DNA of 64,000 bases from Strigamia acuminata (GCA_949358305.1 OX442324.1:6979601-7043600), one strand, 5' to 3'. Counted from the stretch's first letter, positions 29,617 through 41,480 are shown. The notes: generated by a model from the sequence alone, not told the origin. Numbers and translations are program-made.

Positions 29617-30968
29617 CAGCCTTCTTTTTATGTTTTTAAAGTGTTTATTAATATTTATTCGTTTTTTAGCATTGTTTCAATTTTATAAGAGTTTTGGTGT
29701 TCGTGTTGATTTTTGTTTATATTGGAATGAGTGTGTTGTTGTGTTTTTTAATGTATTTTGCACTAATATTTGGTTTTAGAATATTTTTTACTAATTGTTG
29801 ATATTCGCTGACGTTTCGAGGGGGAATGCGGGGTCAAAACTCCATTCTTTTCCCGTCGGAGTGTTTACGCGACTTTATTTTCATTAACTTTGACTTTGTA
29901 AGCGCTTGGTGTTGTTTTTCATGCTCGGTGACTGTTGCGCGTGTGTGGTCTTGTTTGCGACAGATGGCGCCGGAGTGTCTAGTGTCATTTGACCAGTGTC
30001 GTCACTTTTCAATCAGTGTCTGGCTGCCATCTTGTTTTCGCGACTTGACACGGTGCACATCGGCTCCACGCGTTCGGGATATTTTGAACGCGATTTGTGC
30101 TGAGAAACTGAGCGTGAGAACACACCAAGGCGCGGTGACTGTTGTAGTAACACTAACCGTGAGTTTTATTGAAGTTTTGAGTGATTTTTGATAATTTTTC
30201 GCCGCTCGAGCAAACAAGTGTTTTTGAGTGCCGTGACTTGATTTATATCTCGCCACATGCCTCTACGCGAAGTTAAGAGAAGTTTTTGTTAGTTTCTAGT
30301 TAATTTTATGGTTATATTTAGTTTGAAGGTCTAATTGACGACAATTTACGCGTGTTTAGGATTTTCTAGTGTTTTTCGTGAATGTATTAGTTTCGATTTG
30401 CAAACTGCAAGATGGCGTCGCCATACGCCTCAGATTTTTCTTTTGGGTCACGTGATGTCGGCCATCTTTTTCAAGTGCCCGTATGTCTATAGATGGACTT
30501 AGTCAATTTTTGAGCTTGTACATTTTGCTTTGCTACGCGATAGACTTTATTTGTTCGCGTGTCGCTCATTAATTGAGTTTAATTGTTACGATGAACTTTA
30601 CACATTTGTGCGAAGATTTTGTATTGTTATTAGATTTTTTGATTAATGTTTTTTCTGTTATTTTTAACTTTTGTTTTGGGTTACTGCGCATTGGTATTTC
30701 GCTCATTCTGATCGTAATACCATTTCACGCGATTTGTTTCCTAATTTTCATAACATCGGTGATTTTTAATTGCGAGTACCTTTTTTGGCTAAGTTACGAG
30801 CTGTTACTCGAATTGTATCGCGTAATTTTTTATAATCCGCGTTATTAGCTGTTTAGTCTTGTATTTTTTGTTTACTCTTGCTCGAGTGGTGTAATTTTTG
30901 TCATTTGTTGTTTGTATGATTTTTTGATTTGTTTTTGTTGCTTCCGATTTAGTGATTGAATTTATGAT
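29617..30968 (+). other. Gypsy A spacer between pol and the third gene
   Basis: T-rich, mostly non-coding. A pyrimidine tract followed by AG at 30951-30952 lies 17 nt before the ORF3 start and could be a splice acceptor for a subgenomic RNA. The only frame of note is at 30591-30848. Confidence 0.5.
30591..30848 (+). CDS. Small hydrophobic ORF in the gypsy A spacer
   Basis: 85 codons from ATG 30591 (MNFTHLCEDFVLLLDF). Two strongly hydrophobic stretches (about residues 8-33 and 36-62) could be membrane segments. The sequence is T-rich, and T at the second codon position gives hydrophobic residues by default, so this may be chance. No family recognised. Confidence 0.2.
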   Translation: MNFTHLCEDFVLLLDFLINVFSVIFNFCFGLLRIGISLILIVIPFHAICFLIFITSVIFNCEYLFWLSYELLLELYRVIFYNPRY

Positions 30969-31306
30969 ATGACCGGACGTGGTAACGGATCGAAGCCCCC
31001 GTCGCGTGGTGGAAAGGGCCACAAGAACAAAACACCCGTCGAAACGTGCCGCCAACGACAGGCGCGTGAGAGATACGTGTGCCCCTACCCAGTTCCCGGA
31101 TTATTTGAGCGAGGTCCGGTCCTGATGCCGAACTATCATCCCGACCACCCGATGTGTCGGGCCTTCCCCAATCGAGAGTTGTGCCCGGTGTGTTCGGGCT
31201 GGGGCCACCTTCGCGATGGTGCAGAAGAATGTTTCGTGTGCGAAGGGTTTGGGAATTTGAGACGCGCTCAATTCCGGATTTGTATGCGGCGCGTGCAGGC
31301 CCTGTG
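30969..31306 (+). CDS. Gypsy A third ORF, N-terminal part with CXXCXGXG motifs, split by copia E
   Basis: ATG at 30969 (MTGRGNGSKPPSRGGKGHK), first 112 codons. The basic N-terminus is followed by two CXXCXGXG motifs, CPVCSGWG (residues 72-79) and CFVCEGFG (88-95), the pattern of DnaJ-type zinc-binding regions. There is no signal peptide or membrane segment, so it is not an envelope. Copia E is inserted after CTGTG; with one duplication copy counted, the frame continues without a break at 40028. The full protein would be 596 residues. Function unknown. Confidence 0.75.
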
Positions 31307-31308
31307 TG

Positions 31309-32228
31309 TGATTGTTACATCATATGTCAATATTTTGCATCATCTGATTTGTTGTGGATTATCACAATAGTTGAAATGATCGGTTTTGTGATTAAATCTT
31401 TGTTGATTATGAGTGTAATGTAGATATATCGGAATGTTTAATGTATTTCGTGACTACATCGAATGTGAAATATTATGTATTTGTAAAAATGTCGAAATGT
31501 CATTAATAATCCTTGTTTTCGATATATTTGTTGTATTATGCGATTTGTTTGATTGTTGACGCGTGTGGGCGCAACGTGATGTGTAATGTCGTCCTCATGC
31601 TGTTATTTTTAGTTGATTGATGTCATACAATTCGTGACATCACATTTTGCAATGATTTATTCTATATGAATCAGATCACATGTAAAAGTAGTGATTTGAT
31701 CTATTTTAATCTGTGAATAAAAACTTCACACTTTTTATGTTTTTCAAATCTACAAGACGTGTCTTTATTTGCTCCAATTACACCTAATTATATATTCATC
31801 ACATTAGGGTAAAGTTTTGCAACTTCACTTACTTTTCTCCACTGGAATAGGAAGTGATACATTGCTACAAGTTGAGCAGCCACATGTGCATCACGTATTC
31901 ACGCATCTGGAACAATTGACTTCAATCGTTGATAATGATGACAGTGTGATATTCTCACACGTGAGTACAATATTTAATTATGAACATTTATTAAATATTT
32001 CGTTCACTTGTCGGTGCGGACGTTGAATTCAACGACGGACATATACGTTACGGTTACGTGCGGCGTGTATTACGAGTGACCGCCGACGACGTGGCCCATA
32101 CGTGCGGCGTGTACAGCAAGGCAGCCCGCGCGACTGACGCCGGTTTCAATTCGGATAGGACATCCATTCGTCGTTTGTTTTACGGCGCTTCCACTGCATT
32201 TTAGTGTGTTTTTGGTGGTTGTCCTACA
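31309..32228 (+). repeat. 5' LTR of copia E
   Basis: TGATTGTTACATC to TTGTCCTACA. U5 contains CGCTTCCACTGC (32186-32197), 31 nt from the end, complementary to the initiator tRNA D-arm. A poly-A signal lies in GTGAATAAAAACTTCAC. Confidence 0.88.
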
Positions 32229-32294
32229 TGGTAGCAGAGGGTGGTTCTGCTAAAACCCGATATCGACGGAAAATAGCGACGATACGACGGGAAA

Positions 32295-33981
32295 ATGGCG
32301 ACCAAAGGGAATTCGGCGTCGGCGGCTGCAGGAATTGCGCCGCTTGATAAGAACAATTATGAAATTTGGAAAGTGGACATTTAGCTGTTATTGCAGGAAC
32401 TGAATATGTGGGGATTTCACGATGGAACGATTAAGGCACCACCGGACGGAACGTCGGCGACGGATTTGGCGAAATACAAAAAGCGCAAAGCTCGCGCGCG
32501 CGGAATTTTGTGCAACAGCGTCGCAACGAGATTAAAGCCGTCGCTTCTCAAACTCGACACGTCTAAAGAAGTGTGGGACTATTTGAAAAAGCTCCACGAA
32601 CCCACGTCTGTGGCGAGGAACGCAAAAATCCTCGAAGATTTCTACACAATTCGTTGCGGGGAAAAGGAAGAAGTCGACACGTTCATAACACCCGTAGAAT
32701 TGGCTGCGGACGAGTTAAAATCAATAAAGCAGGAACCAAATGATAAAGTTAAGGCATATACATTAATAAATCGAATCCGCAAAGATTTTGAACATCAAGT
32801 GCAAGCCATATACCAGTGGAGCGATGGCGACTTTACATTTGACAAGGTTTCTGCTGCCCTGCTAGCCGAGAGCGCCCGACGTCGATACACGACGGGAATT
32901 AACGTTTCCACGACGGAATCAAGTGCGCTCTGTGTCAGCGCTTCCAACAATCCACACGGATCAAGGAAACAAGACAACAAAGCAGGTAAAAACAATCATT
33001 CAAATATTCTGTGTTATAATTGCCACGAGAAGGGACACATTGCCCGAAATTGCACAAGTCCGAATACAAAACCACAGGACAACACACGCGGACGTGGCAA
33101 AGGACGTGGTCAGTCCCAACGAGGCAGAGGACTCCGTGGAGCATTTTATGCATCATTTTTGGGGGAATGTGTGTCGAATTCAAATGAAAACGCCTGTGAT
33201 GAGGACGCATGGTTTGTGGATTCCGGAGCGTCGGACCACGTGTGTGGAAAAATGGAATATTTCCAGAGTTTTAAGCAATTAGCTCCAACTAAGTTACAAT
33301 TGGGACAGGGCACAGCTAGTATAACTGGCTGTGGTGCCGTATGCATCGGCACAATTGCTAATGGGACCACCAACCATGTGGACTTAATAAATGTTTATTA
33401 TGTTCAGGGGTTTAAAAGGAATTTGATTTCAAGTGGGAAAATAGACGAGACCAGCATATTTATAATGGGGTTTTGAAAGTGTATTATAAGAATTACAAAG
33501 AGTGTTTATTGTTGGCAGACAGACAACCAGATGGCCTGTATCGTGTCAGAGGCACGATTATTAAGAATGATAATATTTCGAATGTTGTTACTATGAACGT
33601 GAAAAATTCTAATTCGATTTTGGAAGGGGAAAAACCTGTGAAACGTGTTGAGCAGCTACAAAACAAGAGCACAATTAATGTTGATATCTTAAATCAATCC
33701 CCGACGTCGCAGAATTTTGCAGTTTCCATAGACACGTGGCACAAACGTTTTGCCCACATGCACGTGCAGGGGTTGGCCGCGTTGTTAAAAAGCGAAGAGA
33801 CAACGGGATTAGATTTTACCGGCAGTTTAAATAACTTTGCTTGTGATCCGTGCCGGATAGCGAAGTCAACTCGAGCCAACTACAAAGTGAGAGATGATCG
33901 GGAACGAGGGGAACCATTAGAATTATTACACTTAGACGTGTGGGGCCCTTGTCCAACGACATCACTGGGTGGTGCTCGTTA
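32295..33981 (+). pseudogene. Copia E Gag-protease-integrase start, broken
   Basis: ATG at 32295 with the same start as copia F (MATKGNSASAAAGIAPLDK). Codon 30 is TAG (32382-32384) where F has Gln. The rest of Gag is open: CCHC CYNCHEKGHIARNC and protease DSGASDHVCG. A 10-bp deletion at about 33450 shifts the frame; it continues from about 33473 through HKRFAHMHVQG, CDPCRIAKSTRAN and LLHLDVWGPC until the foldback element at 33984. Defective in at least three ways but still clearly recognisable. Confidence 0.85.
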
Positions 33982-33983
33982 TA

Positions 33984-36308
33984 CAGGGTGGTGCAGAAAG
34001 TCTGGTTCACAGTGAATAATTTCCAAACTGTTCTAGATGTTGATTCAGGAAAATGATTAGGGGGTTTCATTAATGAAGCAATTTTGTAATTTTGCAACTT
34101 TAGCAATTTTGCACTTTTGGATTTGTCACATGATATCAGTTCCACCAATCATGTGCATAATTGCAAAAACACAAAACAGAAAAAATACACAATCACAAAA
34201 TCAAAGGTAGTTTTGCTATTTTGGAAAAGATGGCAGCAGCCAAACTCAATCCAAGTGGCCATCACAAATTGTGATTAATAATTAGTTTCAAAAACAATCT
34301 CATAATTTTGCAATTTTGCAATTATTTAAATAGTCACGTGACTTCCTATCCACCATATTAGGTTATAGTTATATCCAACCAATTTTAAAATGTGATGCAA
34401 AAAAACTAGTTCTTATTTGTGTGATGGAACAAAATATTTTTTAATAAGGTGCATTTTAATAAATACTAGCTGTTCACCCACAAAGCCAAAGCCATAGATC
34501 AGACAAATGTATACAACCAAATCATAAAATAAATTTTTGCAAAACTAAACCAAACCCATAATAATGCAACCCAAACCCAAACCACACCAAACTAAAACCA
34601 ATGCCAATCTGGCCAATACCCAAACACAATCAAACCCAAAAGTTAACCTAAACCCAACGCCAATCCAGCCAATTCAATTTTGGCCCAAACCACTGCAACC
34701 TGCTATTTTGTCCTCCTTTATTATTCAACCACTTTTTCCAACTTTTTCTTATAAATCAACCCAAAAAAGATCGTTTTTTCCAAAATTTAAAATCAACGGT
34801 TAATCCGATCAAAAAGTTATCTGTACCATCGTTTTCAGCGGAATTTTCTTCTCTGGAAACCTGTTTTAAACATTTCATTCGGTTAATTTTACGAATTTTT
34901 GGTTTTGTCATGGTCGAATCTCGAATCCAAATTCTGCACCAAATTTCCAAATTTTCCCATTCGGTCCCCCGCTAAGATGGCCCGAATCGGCACTTTTCCT
35001 CGCCCGAATCAAAAAGTAAAAAATACAGGCTTGTGCAGAATTGTCTCCTCTTCAAAATGAGCTTGGTTCCATAATTTTCCGAGCTCATCTTGACATAGAA
35101 AACAATAAAAAACGATACGCGACGAACATTTCCGCCTGAATTTCCATTCGGGCACCCGCTAAAATCGCCCTGAATCGCCCTGAATCGGTACTTTTTTTTA
35201 CCCGAATCGAAGTATTGAGTTTCCTAGCTGTTATACAGTCATGGATGCATCAGCATTTTGATGATATACAAGGATACAAGTTAGCCACTTAGATAGAGCT
35301 TGGATGCCTCCATTTTGTTTTGAGTTTCACAAGCCTCAAAATCACTTCTTATCAAAATCACAAAAACTACCTTTTAGATGTTTTTGGGATTTTGTGTTTT
35401 TACTCTTTTGTGCTTTAGTGAATGTGAATGTGATTGGTAGAACAGATATCACATGACAATACTCAAAAATCACAAAATCGTCCAGATCACACAATTGCAA
35501 AATTGACTGGGTTAATTCAATGTAAACTCATTTTTGGAGGCATCAAAAAATAATGATTTTGTGATTAATGCAAAATCACAAAATTGCAAAATCATTCATA
35601 TAATGAAACCCCCTATTGTAAGGGTAGTATGTCGGGGGAAATCCAATTACGACATCCAATTTAACCTCTGAGGTCATCTTCAAGGTCATCCATATTGTAA
35701 CTAGAGAACCGTGACAGTTAGAGCAAAAATGTTAATTAGAAAGTTGTAGAGCATCATCCAATTAGTCTAGAACTGTTCTTAAAAAAATTATTTCTTACTG
35801 AAAAGTTTTGAGAAAAAAAGGTTTGAAACATTAGTCTACTCAGCTTTGTAACCTAAAACTATCATGTGGAATGTATTTACAAAATAAATTATTTCTTTTC
35901 TTTTGTGTTTCCTCTCTTCCACTTACAAGTATGACCGAATAAAATGTCCTAATTGAGGATTAGCTTGGTTGCCTCAATAGTTTTAGGTTATAATGCTGAG
36001 TTACAATGCTGAGTAAACTAATGTTTCAGACCTTTTTTCTCAAAACTTTTCAGTAAGAAATAATTTTTTTAAGAACAGTTCTAGACTAATTGGATGATGC
36101 TCTACAACTTTCTAATTCACTTTTTTGCTCTAACTGTCACGGTTCCCGAGTTACAATATGGATAACCTTGAAGATGACCTCAGAGGTCAAATTGGATGTC
36201 ATAATTGGATTTCCCCCGACATACTACCCTTACAATAATTTTGCTAAATCATCATCTAAAACGGTTTGGAAATTATTTACTGTGAACCAGACTTTCTGCA
36301 CCACCCTG
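33984..36308. mobile_element. Foldback MITE 1 (CAGGGTGGTGCAG family) in copia E
   Basis: 2,325 bp with terminal inverted repeats starting CAGGGTGGTGCAGAAAGTC, flanked by TA (33982-33983 and 36309-36310). Removing it with one TA restores the copia E integrase frame. The inverted repeats are about 300 bp; the left one is split by MITE 2. Without MITE 2 it would be about 770 bp. No transposase. A relative starts at 63551. Confidence 0.88.
34060..35613. mobile_element. MITE 2 (GGGGGTTTCATTA ends) nested in MITE 1
   Basis: 1,554 bp, TA-flanked (34058-34059 and 35614-35615), inverted ends GGGGGTTTCATTA followed by repeated A/T-rich words such as ATTTTGCAATTTTGC. The internal sequence includes a low-complexity CAAACCCAAACC stretch (about 34560-34700). 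No coding capacity seen. Confidence 0.8.
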
Positions 36309-36310
36309 TA

Positions 36311-39066
36311 TATTGTGCATTGTAGACGATGCAACACGTTTTTCGTGGGTGTTTCCATTAAAAACAAAGGATGAGGTTTTCCCAGTGTTCAAAACATTTT
36401 TGGCACGAATCGAGCGACGTTCTAATAGGAAAGTACACGAAATTAGAACTGATCGAGGAGGGGAATTTTGTGGAAATGAATTTAATTCTTTTCTCCAACA
36501 AAATGGAATTGGTGCACAAAGGACAAATCCATATTCTGCCCAAATGAATGGGGTTGCCGAGCGACTAAACCGCTCGATTTTCAACAATGTACGTGCAATC
36601 ATTGAGGATACAAACCTGCCATGGATTTTGTGGGCAGAATTGGCAGTCACATACATTTATTTAAAAAATAGATATCCACATTTGTTTGCGAAGGGACAAG
36701 TCCCTTACATAAAATTCCGAAATAGAAGCATGGCAGTGAAACACCTGCGCGCCGTTGGTTCATTGTGTTTTGTGCACATCCCACAGCCAAAACGAGATGG
36801 GAAACTTGACTCAAGGGCTTGGAAGGGCATACTTGTTGGGTATGCGTTTACAACTAGAGGCTACAGGGTCTGGAATCCCATCACGAACGAGGTAGTTGAG
36901 ACCAAACATTTGGTGATTGATGAATCCAGGGATTGGAAATCTTTTGATTCAGTGCATACAGAGGAACAACAACTCGAACAAGGGTCGAATGGTTATGATT
37001 CCGATGAAAGCGGAATATTCCAACAGGAATTTCAAACCAAAATTCCAAATACAACACCTCCGGGTTCACCACCCGTGACACGTAAAGTTCCAATACCCCT
37101 CGGGCAGGTTCCACCACAGATACAGCCTGTAACACAAGCGCCCATTCCGACACAACCGGTGGCACAGACCCCCATCCCTACACAACCAATTCAGGGTGGG
37201 GCAAAGGTGAAAAAGCCACGGATTGCTACGCGAACGAGCGATGCTGATGGGTGGGACAGGGAACAAGTGACCAGGCAAGGGGGTGTGACGGCAGGGAGGA
37301 TAGATGTGTTGTATTATGCACCAGATGGGACGGGACCTTTAAAAACGAAAAAGGATATAGAAGCATTCTGCAGAGGAAACCAGATTTTCTACAACCCTGC
37401 GAAATTTGATTTCACTCCAATCAGAGAGCCCATCAATACAATTGTCCAATCTTCCGACGAGGAACCAATGGAAACGGTCCTCTTAGCGACAACGCCTCCA
37501 ATTAGTGTTTATTGCGCTATTACACAGCCAAAAACCTACGAAGAAGCGACATCCTCGCCTCAATCAAAGGAATGGACTGAGGCGATGGAAGAGGAGATTG
37601 AGACACTACAAGAGAGAGAGGTGTACGAGGAAGTGCCACGACCAAAGGCCAAGGTCTTAGGTCACAAGTGGGTCTACAAATTGAAGCCGGATGAACACGG
37701 AAACATTGTAAGATACCGCGCGAGGATAGTGGCACAGGGGTTCAGGCAAACACAAGGCGTAGAATACACGGAAGTATTCTCGCCAGTTGTGAACTTCACA
37801 CTAATACGACTATTTTTCTGTTTGCTGGTAATTTTGCGTGGTTGGGTCGATGTCCATTTGGATGTCAAATGCGCGTACTTGTACGGCAAGTTGGACTGCC
37901 CAATCCACATGGAAATCCCGCAAGGATTTAAAACGCCAGGAACAGACAATGTCTGGCTTCTGTACAAAGCCCTATACGGATTGCACCAATCCGGTAGGAT
38001 GTGGTTTGAAGAGTTGAATACCAGCCTACTGGATTTGGGCTTTACCAAGGTGATTGGATGTAATTGCGTATACACATTCAATCGCAGTGCAGTCCTCCTC
38101 ATATACGTGGACGACATGGTTTTATTTGCGGAAGACATGGAAACGCAGCGCATGTTGATAGAGCTGATAAAACAAAAGTTCAACATAGTGGACTTGGGAA
38201 GAATTACAAAATTACTCGGGGTACAGTTTAGTCGTGACGATGGCAAGATTTGCCTGCATCAAAAACATTATATAGACAAAATGGCGACAAAGTATAACAT
38301 TGAACAGAATACAAGAGTTAAAGTTCCCATTGCAGCGGGGTCGACGTTCAATCGAAACACTAATGAGGAGAGTGAAAATTTGGATTTCCCATATCGCTCG
38401 TTGGTGGGGACTTTAATGTTCCTGGCATCCAGAACGAGACCGGACATATTATATTCCGTCATTTATATGTCCCAGTTTAATACAAATTTTACACAGAAAC
38501 ACGCCAAGGCCCTATTACAGATTGCTCAATACGTTGTTAACACGAAAAGTTACTGTGTGAATTTGTCAAAGTGTGTAAATACAGATTTGAGAATTTTCAC
38601 CGATGCTTCTTGGGCGACGGACCTCCACCATTGTAAAAGTTTCGGGGGATTTGCATTATTTATGGGAGATGCACTAATCAGTTGGGGTTGCCGTAAACAG
38701 AGTTCGATAGCTTGCAGTACAATGGAAGCGGAGTACCTGGCTTTAGTTCACGCCGTCCAAGAAGGTTATTGGTTGTCGAGCATATTTGAGAGTTGTGTTT
38801 TATTTGATTACATTAATGTGCCTATAGTTTATTCGGATTCTTTGTCATCCATCCAATTTGTGGAGAACGACATAGAAAACTCCAAGACGAAACATATCCG
38901 AATCCGTTATTATTTCCTGAGAGATTGGTACGAAAAGGAGTACTTTTCGATCGAGAAAATTCCGAGTAAATGGAATTTAGCCGATTTGTTTACGAAATGG
39001 CTTCCACGAGATCAATTAAAGATCTTGTGTTCAAATATGCTTGATGGAACAACTGAAGAAGCTTGA
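36311..39066 (+). pseudogene. Copia E integrase, reverse transcriptase and RNase H
   Basis: One open frame of about 917 codons from the edge of MITE 1 to the TGA ending at 39066. Integrase: first Asp in IVDDATRFSW, RTDRGGEFCG, NGVAERLNRS. RT: WVYKLKPDEHGNIVRYRARI, DVKCAYLYGKL, YGLHQSGRMWFE, LIYVDDMVLF. RNase H: FTDASWATDLHH, STMEAEYLALV, SKTKHIRIRYYFLRDW. Intact in itself but cut off from a working start. It was evidently functional until recently. Confidence 0.88.
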
Positions 39067-39103
39067 ATGTATCACTCAATATAATGCGTAATATTGAAGG
39101 GGG

Positions 39104-40022
39104 TGATTGTTACATCATATGTCAATATTTTGCATCATCTGATTTGTTGTGGATTATCACAATAGTTGAAATGATCGGTTTTGTGATTAAATCTTTGTTG
39201 ATTATGAGTGTAATGTAGATATATCGGAATGTTTAATGTATTTCGTGACTACATCGAATGTGAAATATTATGTATTTGTAAAAATGTCGAAATGTCATTA
39301 ATAATCCTTGTTTTCGATATATTTGTTGTATTATGCGATTTGTTTGATTGTTGACGCGTGTGGGCGCAACGTGATGTGTAATGTCGTCCTCATGCTGTTA
39401 TTTTTAGTTGATTGATGTCATACAATTCGTGACATCACATTTTGCAATGATTTATTCTATATGAATCAGATCACATGTAAAAGTAGTGATTTGATCTATT
39501 TTAATCTGTGAATAAAAACTTCACACTTTTTATGTTTTTCAAATCTACAAGACGTGTCTTTATTTGCTCCAATTACACCTAATTATATATTCATCACATT
39601 AGGGTCAAGTTTTGCAACTTCACTTACTTTTCTCCACTGGAATAGGAAGTGATACATTGCTACAAGTTGAGCAGCCAGATGTGCATCACGTATTCACGCA
39701 TCTGGAACAATTGACTTCAATCGTTGATAATGATGACAGTGTGATATTCTCACACGTGAGTACAATATTTAATTATGAACATTTATTAAATATTTCGTTC
39801 ACTTGTCGGTGCGGACGTTGATTCAACGACGGACATATACGTTACGGTTACGTGCGGCGTGTATTACGAGTGACCGCCGACGACGTTGCCCATACGTGCG
39901 GCGTGTACAGCGAGGCAGCCCGCGCGACTGACGCCGGTTTCAATTCGGATAGGACATCCATTCGTCGTTTGTTTTACGGCGCTTCCACTGCATTTTAGTG
40001 TGTTTTTGGTGGTTGTCCTACA
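39104..40022 (+). repeat. 3' LTR of copia E
   Basis: 919 bp. The tRNA D-arm box CGCTTCCACTGC is at 39980-39991, again 31 nt from the end. Next comes the CTGTG duplication and the third ORF of gypsy A. Confidence 0.88.
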
Positions 40023-40027
40023 CTGTG

Positions 40028-41480
40028 TTTGGGGCGGACCATCGCGGATGGAAGGGACATTTCGCGTTACGTGCTCCCGAGGATTTTCCAGCCTTTACTC
40101 GGTTCCGCCTCTGATTGTAACCGCTTCGTTATACAACATGAAGCGTACTGGAGGAATATGATGCAGATGGCCGCTCGCGCTGGATTCCGTCCGCACAATT
40201 GGCAGTACCCACCGTTGGGGTGCCTGGTGTTGGCATCTGGGGTGACGGCGCCGCCATTACCCTCATTTTTTCGACGTTATGCGCTGAGGGAAGCTCCGGT
40301 GGCTCCAAGAGCGGAGAGGCTTCCGTCCGTGACTCCGAGACTCCATTCTACGGCTCATAAAAAGCGCGATGATCCAAATGCTTTTATTGCAATGGGAGCG
40401 GCGCGATTCGATGAGGAACGAGATCGACTCCGAGGAATCGAGGAGCGCAATGAGAATTTACTCCAGGACATCGCGCATTTGCAGGACTTTCATCGCTTTG
40501 TGCGAACGGAGATCGCTGCGTGTGATGCGGCTACTGCCGCCGGTTCTTCGGCGATGCCGGCGATTCGACCTGTTCCTGTATTGGAGTTGGTCCCCGAGCC
40601 TGCTGGGCCTTCCATTGAGACCGAGGTGCCGCCGCCGATTGACGAGGTTGCGTTGTCCACGGCCTTGTTGCCGGCTGGTTTGTTGATCTGCGAGATGGAC
40701 GAGATGGCGACGCCATTTGGTGTCGATTTGCGTCGCGACTGGGCCGAGAGTGACCTCGACTACCTTATCCGGTGCCACGATGAGGCTGCGCGTCGTCGAG
40801 AGGTTGCTGGTTCGAGGGGAATGATTCCTCATTCTTCCCTTGAACAAATGGAGGACTCGGTGGACTATGTGGGTGAGTTGCCCAACCTCCGCGTGTGTTT
40901 AACTGAAGCCGGCCGAGGAGTCGCGTATTTACCAGCAGGCGAGGAATCGGACGACGATGAGGATTCCCGACCGCGTCGACAGCTTTTGCCATTGTTTACT
41001 GGCCGCCAGGCTCAGCGTGACTTGCCTTTTCCGACCCAGCCCGAGGATTTGAGCGCTGCCATCCGAAAGCTGGTGGGTGATCAACATAAGAAACGCGACT
41101 TTGTGGCGTTACGGGAGCTCGAGCTGTACTTTGAGACGATAATGGCGCATGCCCATTTTGATGCGATCTTTCCCATGGGAACCCTGGAGTGGGAGGGCCC
41201 GTCCCGTTGGCGCAACGACACCTATTTGGAGGCAGACTCCACCCGGTGGCGCGAGTTTTTCTACGGAATTATCAAACGCGAACTTGGACTTTCGGAAAGC
41301 ATGGCGGCCCTTGTGCACCTTCTTGAGGAGGGGCACATCATGACCCTGCAACGACTGATCGCCAACGTTTTAACCGAGTTTCGTCCGCGGAAGGAGCGCC
41401 AGTTGGGGGATGTCGTGACGTACCGCGCCATTGGTCTGATGAAAGAACTCATTACGGCCATTACGGGGTACGAGTTCTGA
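40028..41480 (+). CDS. Gypsy A third ORF, C-terminal part
   Basis: Continues the frame from 31306; the first in-frame ATG in this part is further in, so it has no start of its own. About 484 codons. Contains a likely coiled-coil (ARFDEERDRLRGIEERNENL and following, about 40400-40500), a Pro/Glu-rich spacer, an acidic patch (GEESDDDEDSRPRR) and a helical C-terminus ending ITAITGYEF. No membrane segment, no protease or nuclease motif I recognise. Clearly GC-richer than the surrounding spacer. Unknown function; position downstream of integrase is where errantiviruses carry env. Confidence 0.7.

Larger units (their letters stand above)
31307..40022 (+). mobile_element. Copia E, complete but defective, inserted in the third ORF of gypsy A
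   Basis: Plus strand. LTRs 31309-32228 and 39104-40022 (about 920 bp; four substitutions and one indel seen). CTGTG duplication at 31302-31306 and 40023-40027, with two extra bases (TG) at the 5' edge. PBS TGGTAGCAGAGG at 32229, polypurine tract GAAGGGGG at 39096-39103. The coding region carries a stop, a 10-bp deletion and a 2.3-kb foldback insertion. Confidence 0.9.

Noticed and set aside
29826-30191. 121-codon frame in the gypsy A spacer
   Set aside because: No domain, composition like the non-coding flank, and overlapping antisense frames of similar length.
31817-32026. Small frames in the copia E LTRs (also 39612-39821)
   Set aside because: Repeated only because the LTR is repeated; no codon support.
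34564-34803. Pro/Asn/Thr-rich frame in MITE 2
   Set aside because: Low-complexity CAAACCC sequence, no domain.
36090-36374. Frame across the right end of MITE 1
   Set aside because: Runs from the inverted repeat into copia E out of the integrase frame.
40028-41480. ORF3 of gypsy A as an envelope gene
   Set aside because: No signal peptide, furin-type site or membrane segment in either part.
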